From: Hydrangea macrophylla
Taxonomy: Eukaryota > Streptophyta > Magnoliopsida > Cornales > Hydrangeaceae
Reading direction: 5' to 3'
Assembly: GCA_033977485.1 (NCBI GenBank)
Contig: CM066984.1
Coordinates: 44,337,100-44,401,099 of the forward strand
Length of the DNA: 64,000 nt
Shown: in pieces, positions 20,941 to 32,471 of the stretch
How positions within the stretch are numbered: position 1 is the stretch's first letter
Layout of the letters: each line of letters begins with the position of its first letter
Program-made: the position numbers and the translations under genes
The notes under the pieces: model-generated
The model's input: only the letters and a program-made list of their open reading frames with translations
Told to the model about the DNA's origin: nothing
The model's database searches: none

Positions 20941-21640
20941 ATTCGTGCATAGAAAAGCTGGCCTTCATCCTTATCACTTCAGCCCGGAGACTCCGTTGTA
21001 ATTTTAGGCATCCTCATGGATCAGTCACTGTTCAAGATCCTGTGCTGGCCTGAGATATCTAGGAGACTCATGAAATGGGCACTGGAATTGAAAGAGTTTG
21101 AACTTCTCTACCGACCTCAAACAGCGATCAAAGGACAGGCCATTACAGACTTTCTTGTCGAGTTCACCTACCCAGAAGAACCAGTCGAGGAGTGTATCCT
21201 AGCCAATCTATTGCCCGACCTGCAGCCTAAAATCTTGGCCTGGGCACTCTATGTTGATGGGTCCTCAAATAAACAGGCAGTAGGGTTGGAGTCATCACGC
21301 CCAAAGGGATTCGACTGGAGTACGCCCTTAGGTTTGGATTTTAAGCTTCCAACAACGAGGCAACGTATGAAGCCATATTGGTCGGACTACAATTGGCCAC
21401 TGCAATGGGCGCTCGGTAGATTGAGGTGCAGAGTGACTCTCAATTAGTGGTAAATCAAGTTTTACAATAGTATGAGGCTCGGGAGGATAGTATGCTGGCC
21501 TACCTGGTCCTAGTCAGAAAGATTACTAGTGAGCTCAAAGGGTTGTCTAGCACACAGATCCAGAGGGAAGAGAACGCACAAGCCAATCAGTTGGCTCGCC
21601 TAGCACCATCGTCAGAATCAGACCTTCAAGGAATCAAGGT
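20941..21640 (+). pseudogene. Tat element RNase H plus second (archaeal-type) RNase H
   Basis: The retroviral-type RNase H end appears as ELKEFELLYRPQTAIKGQAI followed by TDFLVEF. It is followed at about 21240 by WALYVDGSSN, the start of the second, archaeal-type RNase H that marks Tat-lineage elements. QVVVNQ-like and REENAQANQLARLA motifs lie near 21440-21600. A frame change occurs near 21280 and stops near 21445 and 21470. The extra RNase H supports the Tat assignment. Confidence 0.75.
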
Positions 21641-21789
21641 AGAGTACCTATCCGAACCCAGTGTGTCCATTCTAAAAGGCATGGAGATAGACTTAGTTGA
21701 TGTAATTCCTAGTTGGCTGGACCCAATAGTAATGTTTTTCAAGGGCAGAACCTCCCATCCGAGAAGCCTGAAGCCTGGCGGATCAGATG

Positions 21790-22925
21790 CCGGGCAGCGA
21801 GGTACTACCTAGCTAATGGAATACTCGACAAGAGGGGATTCACCATTGCATACCTCCGATGCATTCACCTAACTCAGCTTGAGAGTATTTTGTAAGAAAT
21901 TCACAAAGAAGTGTATGGAAGCCATATCGGAGGTCGAGCCTTATCCCAAAGGGCCCTACTGTTAGGGTACTACTAGCCCACTATGGCTCAGGAATCAAAA
22001 GGCTATATAAAATGGTGTGATAAATGCTAGAGATATGCAAGCATGATCAAGCTCCTGGAAAAAAATAGACCCCAATCCTCAGTCCATGGCCATTCGCTCA
22101 ATGGGGTATCAACCTAGTCAGACCACTCCCTATGGCCAAGGGACAGGTCAAGTTTGCCATTATAGCAATCGACTACTTTGACCAAGTGGGCAGAGGCCGA
22201 GCCATTGGACACAATCATTGAGAAGAAGATGGAAAGTTTTGTGGAAGGGAATATACTCAGTAGGTTTGGCATTCCCCGGGTTCTAGTCAGTGATAATGGC
22301 AAATAGTTTGACATGCCAATCTTCAGGTAGTTCTGCTCCAGCTATGGAATCTCCAACTAGTACTCCTCTCCCGAGCACCCCTAAGCCAACAGGCACACTA
22401 AGGTAACCAATCATACCATCTTGCAATCCATCAAGAAGAGAATTGAGGTAACAAAGGGACTCTGGGCAGAAGAGCTTCAGAGTCTTCTATAGGCTTATCG
22501 GACTACACCCTAAGAGGCTACTGGAGAATCCCCATTCTCTCTTAACTATGGCTATGAGGTGGTAGTCCTGATCGAGTGGCCAACTACTGCAGCAGCCAGG
22601 AGAACGAAAGTGCTCTTAGAGGGGTACTCGACCTTGTAGTGGAAAGAAGGGATAAAGCATACCTCAAAATGGAAGCCTACTAGTAGAGGGTCTTACAGTA
22701 TTATAATAAAAGGGTAAAGTACCACTACTTCCAGGTGGGAGATCTAGTCCTCAAAGCAGTTAACCAGTCCACCAAGAACGCGAGCCATGTGAAATTAGGG
22801 CCAAGTTGGGAAGGACCCTATGGGGTTACCCGGGTCAACCGACCAGGAACTTATTGGTTAGAAACAATAGAAGGGCAGGACCTATCATACCCTTGGAATG
22901 TGGAGCATTTACGGAAGTACTTTTA
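21790..22925 (+). pseudogene. Tat element integrase
   Basis: Landmarks in order: ARYYLANGILDKRGF, EIHKEVYGSHIGGRAL (zinc-binding region), KWCDKC, LTKWAEAEPLDTI, FGIPRVLVSDNGK, SSPEHP, and a decayed LWAYRTTP with its Trp changed to a stop. At the end come GPSWEGPYGVTRVNRPGTYW and WNVEHLRKYF at 22925. More than ten stops, mainly TAG, interrupt it. The terminal segment from 22735 to 22926 is open. The 50 bp that follow show no feature before the next LTR starts at 22980. Confidence 0.8.
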
Positions 22926-24148
22926 GTAAAGTTAGAATCAGTTTTGTTTAGGGATTTTACATTTTCTTTAATAAATTGTTGTCACGCCCCAGAGTAGCAA
23001 AAATGGAAAAAAAGAAATATTCTTTTTGGGTCCATAGGGAATGACGGGTGAATGTCACTAAATTGCCCACACTACACAGTACTAGTCAACTAGAAGCAAC
23101 AAGAACAGTAAATAAACTGAATATATAATAACAATTCTATCCATTACAATATCAGAGTGGTCCTCAGGATCACAAAAAGTCTAGAGACAACACATACCCA
23201 AATACCCGCTTACTAATAAAGTTCAAGAAAAATAATAGAAATATAAATTAGATATAACTTCATCTCTAGTTGGCGTAAGGATAGTCATCAGCGTAGTAAT
23301 CTCCCCTAGCATAATCATCATTAGTATGGCGACCCTCTGCATAATCCAACTCCGGGTAGTAGCCATCATTGTAGGCTCTACACCTGCATTAATAGAGACA
23401 GGGTAGTTTGGACGGGGAATGTCCAGGAATAAACACCATTAGCTTACTTTAGCTATGTGAATAAAAACTCCCATAGTATCATAGGTATAAAGTCCTTACC
23501 AGTTATGCATGATATAAAGTAGTGATACTAATAATATCTTTTCCTCTTTCATTCAGACCCATCATTATCCGATTCTTATCATCTTCCAACTTTAAGATTG
23601 ACTATACCAACCCCGACTGACTACCATGAACTGATTATATCATCACGAAATACTAGTGTTCTTGTTCACTACTTTTACAAACTCTTGTGAACACTATACA
23701 TCATTCTCATATAACGACTAGTCTATGGACATTGTTCACCACTTTTAAGAACTCTTACTGTTCACCAATTTTAAGAATGCTTGCGAGTACTATACACCCA
23801 TAGCTCCCATGATCTTGGTCAAATCCTTATTAATCGCTTATTGAATTTAACCTGAGTGAATCATACGCTCGACTAAATACCACATTGAAAGTACCTAATA
23901 CCCCACTGACTCAGTCACTAGGTTCAAAGTTACCCACCGTTAAACCTAAAACCTTATCTCTTTATCGCATTGTATTATTACTAACATTTCGAACCTTACT
24001 TCGTTACTCACCATATCATCTCCATCTCATTATCGTATTGCATTACCTCAATAATCCACAATATCGCATAATAAAAACACAAAATCGCTTTAAACAAATA
24101 ATCATTTGGATTAACAACCTCAAAGAGAACAACCATATTCTGTTAAAG

Positions 24149-24259
24149 TTCGATCGGTTTAAAACATTTCAATCGATTGAGAAAAGTGAGTTTCAAGTGA
24201 TCGAAGTCCATTCGATCGATTAAAGGTTCAATTGATTGAACTCAGTTCAATCGCTCGAG
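24149..24259. repeat. Array of six 14-bp palindromes in chromovirus LTR
   Basis: Starts are at 24149, 24168, 24192, 24211, 24227 and 24246, with spacings 19, 24, 19, 16 and 19. Consensus is TTCRATCGATTGAA. On the minus strand it is downstream of the TATA-rich segment. Confidence 0.8.
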
Positions 24260-24777
24260 AGTCGTCTTCTTCAGCAGTCCTGGACAATGAATGTCCAGAG
24301 GTGCTAGGGGGTGTTTGGGGTCAATATTTACGTCCAAATACTTGTAAAACATTATTCTAATGCTATCGAGTGAGTTAGGAACTCACCAAAAGATCATAAG
24401 TGCATGTTTGGCTTGAGTTTCAACTTTAAGTTTTAATGGCTCCTCCTCCTCTCTTTTCTCTGCCTCTGCCTTCGCCTTCTCTCTCTCCGCCTCTATCTCC
24501 TTTTCCCTTCTCTTCTTTTGTCTCTCTCCTCTTCTTCTGTCACTCTCTCTCTCTGACTGTATATATATAGATATCTATGTATATGTATATAAATGTATAG
24601 ATGTGTGTGGTATATATATCAACAAACACAACTCTCTCTGTCTCTCTCTCTCTCTCTCTCTAATTTCTTTAGGTTTAGAAACCCCTCACACATAAATGTA
24701 ACACATACACATATATATAGGAGAAGGAAGGGTAGGTAGCAATGTTTACGTGAACTGAGATGAAATATCCAGGCGCG

Positions 24778-24858
24778 TTCGATCAATTGAAGCAACTTTA
24801 ATGGATTGAGAGAAGATCGGCCAGGTTCAATCGATTGAGACCAATTTGATCGATTGAA
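24778..24858. repeat. Four 14-bp palindromes upstream of chromovirus TATA region
   Basis: Starts are at 24778, 24797, 24826 and 24845; spacings are 19, 29 and 19. The array continues beyond the solo LTR insertion at 27728. Confidence 0.75.
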
Positions 24859-24871
24859 GTGGGGATCACGT

Positions 24872-27700
24872 TGTGGGTATCGCAGTCTAACCACGCTTTT
24901 TAAACTTTTTCAAATTTCAAATTCAAATACGAGTCACCACTTAATTTTTTTAAAGGAAAATTAAGAAACCATTTTGAAAGCAACCTGATCTTTTGTAAAC
25001 CAGAGATTTCTAGGTCCAGAGATTATGGAATGAACGGGGAAGGAGCCCGACGGACTAAAATACCCCTTCTCATCCTATCTTATGATAGGCCTCTACTCAA
25101 CATCCTTGTAATCGAATTAACTATCAAGCATGCCCTCAACTAATACATAGATATATACATTATGTTTGTTGATATATTGATTGTACTAAGTGTACATCCA
25201 TAATGCTAACCTCTATAGAATCAAGAAATAAAATAAAGAAATAAAATAAACTAAAGAAAAGAGTCAAGAAATTGTACCTCCATAATGCTACAAAACAAAG
25301 GGTTAGTCCACATGCTTTGAACGAGATATAATAACAAATCCTAAATATTATGCTCAATTCCTATCCTAAACCTTATAAGCATGAAGAAAGTGGATCAAAT
25401 CGTGAATCCCTTCCAATTTGTTGAAATCATAACACCTCTATAGATATACAAGTCTCAACTAGGAGCCAATGTAATGTCCATATAGAGATGATACAATCCC
25501 AACATGTTTTCAAGGAACCCATGACTAGATTCAACTAATTATAACTTAGCACAATGCAAACAAATGTCCTAATTACAAGAATCAATACACATGGATGAAT
25601 ATATGAACATGAACAAGAACAAGAACAAACTATGAACTATTCATTGTTTTGGATCATTTAGCCTCTGGGTTCGAGTTCAATTAATCATAATCAAAAAATG
25701 CTTTAAGTCTGTAGTCATAAAAAGGTCATTTGGATCATCATTTACAAAGTTTATCAAAACTGTAACAGAATTCAGGAATTGCAGAGAGTAGATCTGACTT
25801 TCAAAAATAGGAAAATCATAATTCCCATGGTTTGATCTTAATGATTTTTGGATATGATGTGCCTCAGTGAGTCTAGCTTCTAACCCAAAAAGAAAATCAA
25901 AGATCAAACAATCCAATCTCTGGGAATTGGACCAAGATCAGACACTACTCAGATTTTATCAACTCTCTGTCTAAAGATTTTGTGTGATTTTTCTACAAAT
26001 AGTAAACTACTTTGAATTGCTTCAATCTTTTTAGGGGATCTCACTAACACATTTAACTTTATAGAAAAAATTATTTGAAGTAAAAAATGTTTGATTAAGG
26101 CTCTGATTTATTCAAATCAAAACTTACTGTTCTGAAATTTTGGATAGAGAGTAACTAGTTCATGATTCCTAAGATCAAACCATTTTAACTATGAAATCTC
26201 ACCAACAAGAAAATTATAGTGGTAGATCTTTGTATTATGAACACATTCCAATTAGCCTCATTCAACTCCAATGGATCATGATTAAATTAAAAATCTTTGA
26301 TCACAGTTGGTTAATGAATTCAATGCTCCATTATTGAATTGGTGTTCATAATTTGAATCAAACTTGATTTATAATTCTATATAGAATCTAGATCAAGTAT
26401 GATTATGGTCATGGAAACAACAATAAAATACAAAAGAAATTCATGTACATAGCCTTAGAGGATCTCCATCATAGATCTCATGTTGAGGATCTAGCAAGAA
26501 AACCTCAAGGACCTACTCAATCCTATGAACTCAAGACACTTGAATTCACTTGAATCCAATAATTAATTCATGAAAATAACTAGTTTTACATCTAATTCCT
26601 TTTTCAATTACATGATCCCTGAGGAATTTAAATTCATTTATTCAATTCTCCTCCCAAGATAATGGTCCTTGGAGATCAAACTATACTGATAATCAAAAAT
26701 GAACAAATGAAAGAAAATTCAAACTAAATTGATGATTCAAAGCAAATTTTCTCTTAAAAGGGCTTATTATAAAACTCAATCCTTGATTGACTAGATCCAA
26801 ATCAACAAATAGATTAAAATTCAATCACAATTCAAGTGGTGTGTGATGAAATGAGGTGGGAAGAGACTTTTTGAAAATTGTGCAAAAGGTCCTAGAGTTC
26901 TATGAATTATGATTGAATTTTAGACTAAAATCTAATTAAGATTAGAGGATTACCTCCAATAACCTCAGGTTTTTGTTCTTGTTTTGGTGAAAATCCTCAA
27001 GTTCTTCAAATTCTTCAAATTCTTCTTCAAGCTCTTCAAACTCCTTCAAAGATTTCTTCCTCAATTCTCTTCTTTCTCTCTGTAAAATCTCTTAATTATG
27101 TATCTCCTTCAAATATATTTCCACCACTCTTATAAGGGAGATGAGCATCCCCTTATATAGACCAATCTCAGGGGAGTTTAGGAAATTTGGGTCAAAAACC
27201 CATGTGCCATGGCATTCAATATGTATTGAAACAAAGCAGTCTGTTATAAGCCGCGGCAGTCACGGACTTATCCACGGCACTCACTGGGTGCCACCGGCTT
27301 TGTCGCGTGCCGTCCTTAATAGACTTCCTTCCTTTTTTTTTTTTTATTTATGTATATATACACATATATGGAATATACAGATATATATATTCTTTTTCTT
27401 TTCCTTTTTCTTCTACTTTTTAAATTCTTTTATTTTTCATTTTATAACAAAACAACATCCATTTTATTTTTAATTTTATTTTTCAGACTGATTTTTTTAT
27501 ACATATTGCACATCAAAAATTCCCTGCCTCTCTCTCTCTCTCTCTCTCTCTCCTTAAAAATTTTATCGAGATTGAAGAACTTTTTGAAGAACTTAAATCA
27601 CTTTAAAGATCTTCGAATTCTGTCGGTCATTGTCATCATAGGTTTTCTAGAGGTAATCATCCACTAAATTTGACGATTGGTCAAAATTGGGGTGTCTACA
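24872..27700 (-). mobile_element. Solo LTR of an Ogre-like element
   Basis: The unit begins TGTGGGTATCGCAG and ends GGGGTGTCTACA. Its start region (GAGTCGCCACTTAAT at about 24931, then AGGAGCC..GGACTAAAATACCC) matches the LTR starting at 62773 and, more weakly, the one at 47491. Flanks are CACGT on the left and CACAT on the right, a 5-bp target duplication with one change. It lies inside a palindrome array of the chromovirus LTR. Orientation is inferred from a minus-strand TATA box (TATATAA, 27153-27159) and its GA-rich leader. No internal region is attached. No gene is seen in the 2.8 kb. Confidence 0.75.
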
Positions 27701-27727
27701 CACATCATAAATGTATGTTGGTAGGGT

Positions 27728-27803
27728 TTCGATCAATTGAACATGGTTCGATCGCTTAAACTCAGAAATGCTCGATCGCTTGAAAGGACTTCGATCGATT
27801 GAG
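27728..27803. repeat. Four 14-bp palindromes (array continued after solo LTR)
   Basis: Starts are at 27728, 27747, 27771 and 27790; spacings are 19, 24 and 19. They belong to the same upstream array as 24778-24858. Confidence 0.8.
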
Positions 27804-27929
27804 AGAAAAGCTTCAAGTATGGTCAAGGAAAGTATATAGAATCTCTTTGTATTAATAATTATTGGAAATATAGGGTATTAGATCATCCACCACTCATTAA
27901 GGATTTTGTCCTCGAAATCAAAAACAAAC

Positions 27930-28204
27930 AAGATCTAAAACAAAAACAGAATCTTTTCTCGCATCTCTGACTCTAGTTCCCACGAAGCTTCTCCTTCATC
28001 ATGATGCTTCCATTGAATCTTCACTAACGGAATCTCTTTGTTCATGAGCTTCTTCATTCCTCGATCTAGAATCCGTACTGGTCCTTCATTGAATGTAATG
28101 TTATCATTGACTTCAACATCCTCGAAGTTAATCTTATGCACTGGGTTGTGAGCACATTTCTGTAGCATACTGATGTGGTGTACTCCTGACATCTTTGGCG
28201 ACAA
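27930..28204 (-). pseudogene. Chromodomain end of chromovirus pol
   Basis: The 89-residue frame has MSGVHHISMLQKC at its start, RILDRGMKKLMNKEIPLVK in the middle and WKHHDEGEASWELESEM at the end, the chromodomain core. It is the homologue of 9586-9879 and is open from 28204 to its stop. The polypurine region and LTR follow directly on the minus strand. Confidence 0.85.
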
Positions 28205-29400
28205 TGCGAGTCGATACGCAAGTATGCTCTAGAATCTCAAATGGTTCAATGAATCATGGTGATAGCTTGCCTCTCTTTTGACCAAAATGAACAATCCCTA
28301 AAAAATGTGAAACTTTGAGCAGCATGTGATCTCCTACTACGAATTCCAAATCGTTGCGTTGCTTGTCGGTATAATTAGTGTCGGGTCGCCTGAGCTATCT
28401 TCATCTTCTCACGTACAATCTGGATCTTCTCACTGGCTTCTCATACCATTTCTGACCCAAGAAGTTGAGTATCTCTAACTTCAGTCTAACATAGCGGCGA
28501 TCGACAAGGTCTTCCGTATAAATCTTTAAACGGCGCCATCCCTATGTTCATATATTAACTACTATTGTAGGCAAACTTGATCAATGGAAAGTGCATCTCC
28601 CAAGATAATGCAACCACGTAGCATATCCTCCATCACTTGATTAACTCATTTGGTCTACCCATCGGTCTGCGAATGGAAAGCTGAACTCAGGTTCAGTTTA
28701 GTTCCCATCGCTGTTTGGAGACTCTTGGAGAACTCCGCAGTAAAGCGCGAATCACGATCTGACATGATAGAAACAGGCACATCGTGTAACCATTCAACGT
28801 GTTGGATATACATTTGGCTTAAGCATTCCACTGGATATGTCATACTGTAGGCAATGAAATGTGCCGTCTTCGTAAGTCGATCCATAATTACCCAAATAGT
28901 GTCGTGGTTCTACTGTGACTTCAACAAACCTACCATGAAATCAATGGTGATGTGTTCCCATTTTCATTGGTTAATCAGTAATGGTTGCAGTAATCCAAGT
29001 GATTTCTGATGTTCTACCTTTACTTGTTTATAAGTAAGAAATTAAGCTACATACTTAGATACTTTTCGCTTCATTCCTTCCCACCAGAAATTGATCTTCA
29101 AATCCTTGTACATCTTCGTACTTCCCGGCTGCATAGTCATCCGTGACTTATGTGCTTCATCCATTATTTCTTTCAGAGATTTTCTTCGTCAAGTATGCAG
29201 AGTCTACCCTTACATTGTAATGCTCCGTTTGTACCAATACTCCAAACCTCTGGTTCCTTTGTTGACATCTTTGCGAACGATAACTTCAAATCCTACATCG
29301 TCTATTAAGCTTCCATGATACAGCTGATCAAAATTAGTTGTACCATAAGACATCCAAGATGTTGTCCTTCCATTGGTTTCACTAGATGAAGATCGAATTC
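28205..29400 (-). pseudogene. Chromovirus integrase, broken
   Basis: The best preserved part, 28885-28655, reads as the catalytic core: DRLTKTAHFIAYSMTYPVE, with the first Asp, and VSIMSDRDSRF, with the second, then SSAFHSQTDG followed by frame loss. Downstream fragments (28650-28205) include an FAYN and an MAPFKDLYGRPC motif. Upstream, 29400-28890 holds the decayed zinc-binding region with many stops. It is located between RNase H and chromodomain as expected. Confidence 0.75.
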
Positions 29401-29930
29401 GGTTAAAACTTCCAATGCTTTCCTTTCTCGAATTAATAACGAAGTGATTACTAGTCGAGGTCTATGACTCAAAGTGTTGGCTATGACATTTGCTTTACCT
29501 AGATGGTATTACAATGAAAAGTTATAATCCTTAAGTACCTCCATCCAAAGTCATAATCCTTAAGTAACTCCATCCATCTTCGTTGTCGCATGTTCAACTC
29601 CTTCTGAGAGAATTAATACTTCAAGCTCTTATGATCGAAAAACAGGTCAAACTTATCTCCATAGAGATAGTGTCTCCAAATCTTTAATGCAAACACTATT
29701 ACTGCTAATTCCGGATCATACGTCGGATAATTCTTCTCATGTACCTTCAATTGTCTTGATCCATACGCAATCATATTTCTGTCTTACATTAGCACACAAC
29801 CAAATCCTTGGTGTGATGCATCATTGTAGATCATATACCTTTCTCCACTCTTGGGTATCACAAGTATTGGTGCAGAAGTCAATCTATTTTTTAACTCCTA
29901 AAATGGATGTTCATGCTTATCTGTCCATTC
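29401..29930 (-). pseudogene. Chromovirus RNase H
   Basis: The motifs [53 protein letters not shown] and FFDHKSLKY appear in order on the minus strand, with stops between them. About 29520-29580 carries a small internal duplication (CCTTAAGTA..CTCCATCCA repeated at 31 bp). The strand and order agree with the neighbouring RT. Confidence 0.75.
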
Positions 29931-30790
29931 TTACTTTATCTCCTTTCTCGTCAAATTCATCAATTGTCCTGTAATCTTGGAGAATTCTTTGATAAATATC
30001 TTATAATATCCTAGTATACTAAGAAAACTTCTGACCTCTGTCGCATTGGTTAGTTTGTTCCAGCTTAAAACTACATCAATCTTAGATGAGTACACAGAGA
30101 TACCGTCCTGAGATATAATATGTCCCATGAATTTGATCGTAGCCAGAATTCGCACTTGCTGAACTTGCCATACAACTTGCTCTCTCGAAGCATCTGCAAA
30201 GCAATCTTTAAGTGTTCTTTGTGATCCTTCTCCATCTTTAAGTAGATCAAGATGTCGTCGATGAACATTATAATGAATTGATCTAGATATGGTCTGAATA
30301 CTCTATTCATCAAGTCCATGAATACTGCTGGCACATTCATCAATCCAAAAGGCATAATTAGAAGCTCACAATGCTCGTATCTCATCTTGAATGCAATCTT
30401 CAACACATCCTCCGGTCGAACCAATAGTTGATATCCCAAATGTAGATCGATCTTTGAAAAGATACTTGATCCTTGCAATTGGTCAAATAGATCATCTATC
30501 TGAGTAAGTGGATACCTATTCTTAATCATTACCTTGTTCAACTCCCTGTAGTCTATACAGAGTCGAAGTGTTTCATCTTTCTTCTTCACAAATAGAACTA
30601 GTGCTCCCTAAGGTGACATACCCAGGTGAACAAATCCTAAATCTTCAAGTTCCTGAACTTGCTTCTTCAGTTCCAACATCTCAATTGGTGCCATCCTATA
30701 GATATCGGTAACGTGCCAGGTACTAGTTCCATACAGAAGTCTATTTCTCTCTTTGATGGAATCCTTTAATGTCCTAGAATACATCTACAA
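29931..30790 (-). pseudogene. Chromovirus reverse transcriptase, YIDD-type box intact
   Basis: A 172-residue open stretch (30589-30071) carries [35 protein letters not shown], the palm segment, [20 protein letters not shown] and the catalytic MFIDDILIY (FIDD). The first RT segment, ending in [11 protein letters not shown], is upstream at about 30790-30590 with one TAG. A frame change near 30130 separates the GHIISQDG thumb segment. Of the three gypsy RT genes in the window it is the only one with both catalytic Asp residues preserved. Confidence 0.85.
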
Positions 30791-30834
30791 AATCCCATAT
30801 AGTTGGAATTAGGTCCTTTAGCTTATCGAACACC

Positions 30835-31214
30835 TACGATACGCTAGAGTCTGATCCATTGGCCTGCTCTTTATTGCCCTTAGCTTCATAAACAGTTATG
30901 AGCCGGCCTATCATATCAGTTAGGCCGTCCAACTTGGAGTGTGTTGTCTCTGTTGATGTAATCAGCCTATCTTGGTCTCTTTATATCTCGGCCATCTGTT
31001 CAACTAGTGTTTGAAAATTTCCCATATAACCTAGGAGTGCGTTATAGTCTTGCCTCATTTGTTCCACAGTTCGCCTTATGAGTTCTGACATTGCCTCTAG
31101 AGTCAAGGCACTTTCTACTGGGGAATGGACAGTGCTCTCATCCTCTGGTGGGTCAATGACGGCAAGGTCGTCCTGTCCATTTTTTTTGGTCTATTTGTCT
31201 TTCTTTCGAGGCAT
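30835..31214 (-). pseudogene. Tat element gag N-terminus
   Basis: A minus-strand ATG at 31212-31214 (MPRKKDK) starts a hydrophilic, acidic and coiled-coil-like sequence (LTLEAMSELIRRTVEQMRQD) with stops at codon 8 and once or twice later. It lies 37 bp downstream of the LTR end and so is the gag start of the element whose 5' LTR is 31252-32471. At about 30830 it gives way to chromovirus RT sequence, so the rest of the element is missing. Confidence 0.55.
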
Positions 31215-31224
31215 GTCTTGACAC

Positions 31225-31251
31225 TATGTGTCGCACCGGGTGTGCCAAAAA
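31225..31251 (-). promoter_or_regulatory. Primer binding region of Tat element
   Basis: Directly after the LTR end (GCAAACA on the minus strand) comes TTTTTGGCACACCCGGTGCG, which resembles the TTTTGGCxCxCCCGGTGGGAC region following many Tat LTRs. The matching tRNA was not determined. Confidence 0.5.
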
Positions 31252-32471
31252 TGTTTGCTATAGTTTTACGCGGGCGTGCCAGAGATAAACAGGCTCGGTG
31301 TGTGTGTGTGCTAACTAATTTCCAATCTGCTTGAGTGAGTGATACTTAAGGCTTTAGGATCTGACTTCTAAATAAAGTGGTTGTGTGTGATGAGTAAGAA
31401 AGTACCCTCATCAAAAATCCTTTGGCAGTATTGAGCGCACAAGCCAAAAAATGCCAAGGTTTACTAGGTAAACAATCATAAACGATTAATAAAATACAGA
31501 TTTTATTAAGTGTTTGGAGAATAAAACATATAACTAAAGAACGAGATCCGAACATGCTCTGATTTGTCGAAAGAATGAAAAACAATAACAAAAAGTACAA
31601 ACCTATTTGCTATGGATGCAAAACGATTGATAACACAGATTTGAATGCTATATGAGTGCTGTTGAATGCGGTTTGTCGAGATGACACGGAGTGGTTTGAT
31701 TGCTTAGCCTTCCTGCTGATTTATAGCGGCCCTGAGCAATTCTGATAAGGCAAGGACTCCTTAACTTGCGCTCCAAGCAGGTTGATTGATTGTAGAATCC
31801 TTCCTAATCTCCAAGTCCTGCCTAATCTGAATCCTAATTGAACCAATCCCAATATTTTAGGGATTAGCCTTCCATATCAGCTAGACGTGATCAGATTCCT
31901 TTCCCAAATGGACTCTGCTTCCTTAAAATTAGGATGATGCCACTATGACAGCTAAGAGTGGAACGCCTTACAAGTTTGGCTTATTAGGCTTGCGTTATCA
32001 CATCTTCAGTCAAATCGGGCATGAGCAACCTCTACTTGTCATTCTTTCTGACTTTCATGCCCGATCAGTCTTATGAAGGCTTATTGATCAATCGGGCTTA
32101 TGTAACTGGCCTTTACCATTCATTCCTAACATGATGTCCGATCGTCATGCCTATCACTAATATTATCCATCGGGCTCTGGTCCTTACCAATGCCCATTCA
32201 TGTAAGTCCGGTGCTCGATGAGTTTATCCTCCTAATCGGGCTCCCACACTCGATATTATTCATTTATAATAGTGCCTGATTGGTCAGTACATGACTGACT
32301 TCACCTATCTAACTCTGCCAAACTTTAGACAACAACTTTGTCTTTCTGAACTGCATGATGTTCACCCCTTGAGCCCGATGGGCCTTCGCATTATCTCGGC
32401 CGGCCACTCCCAAACCCATCTCAACACTCCATTCGGGCTTAAAAACCTTTGGCGGTTTTTGGATGCAGCCA
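31252..32471 (-). repeat. Tat-family 5' LTR (copy A)
   Basis: The ends TGTTTGC and GCAGCCA match the perfect terminal inverted repeat TGTTTGC/GCAAACA of its relative at 40068-41198. A minus-strand TATA box (TATAAATC) lies at 31718-31725. U3 (31730-32471) carries alternating ATCGGGC and GCCCGAT half-sites. No gene is present. Confidence 0.8.
32014..32241. repeat. Alternating inverted ATCGGGC half-sites in U3
   Basis: ATCGGGC or its complement (GCCCGAT, GTCCGAT, GTCCGGT) starts at 32014(+), 32059(-), 32091(+), 32136(-), 32169(+), 32206(-) and 32235(+). The first four gaps are 45, 32, 45 and 33 bp. Confidence 0.6.

Larger units (their letters stand above)
17041..22979 (+). mobile_element. Decayed Tat-lineage Ty3/gypsy element
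   Basis: The order is partial 5' LTR with TATA box (17041 to about 17340), gag, protease, RT, RNase H with the extra archaeal-type RNase H copy, and integrase. All are in the plus direction with many stops. The 3' end is cut at 22979 by the LTR of a minus-strand chromovirus. Most stops are TAG at positions where Gln or Trp is expected. Confidence 0.8.
22980..27882 (-). repeat. Chromovirus 3' LTR with nested solo LTR
   Basis: Without the insertion at 24872-27700 the LTR is about 2.07 kb. It holds two sets of palindrome arrays, a TATA-rich segment (about 24555-24610) and CT-rich microsatellites at 24430-24560 and 24636-24661. Immediately right of it, on the minus strand, lie GACGAAATCC and GGTGGATGA, the polypurine region. 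No gene is present. Confidence 0.75.
22980..30830 (-). mobile_element. Tekay-like chromovirus, 3' half (RT to 3' LTR)
   Basis: On the minus strand the order is RT (30790-29931), RNase H, integrase, chromodomain (ending about 27935), polypurine tract and 3' LTR (27882-22980). Gag, protease and the 5' LTR are absent. At about 30830 the sequence switches to a Tat element. The LTR end TGTCACGCCCC at 22980 and start TCTAATACCC (mutated TG) at 27882 resemble those of the chromovirus at 9927-13132. A solo LTR (24872-27700) is inserted within this LTR. Confidence 0.8.
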
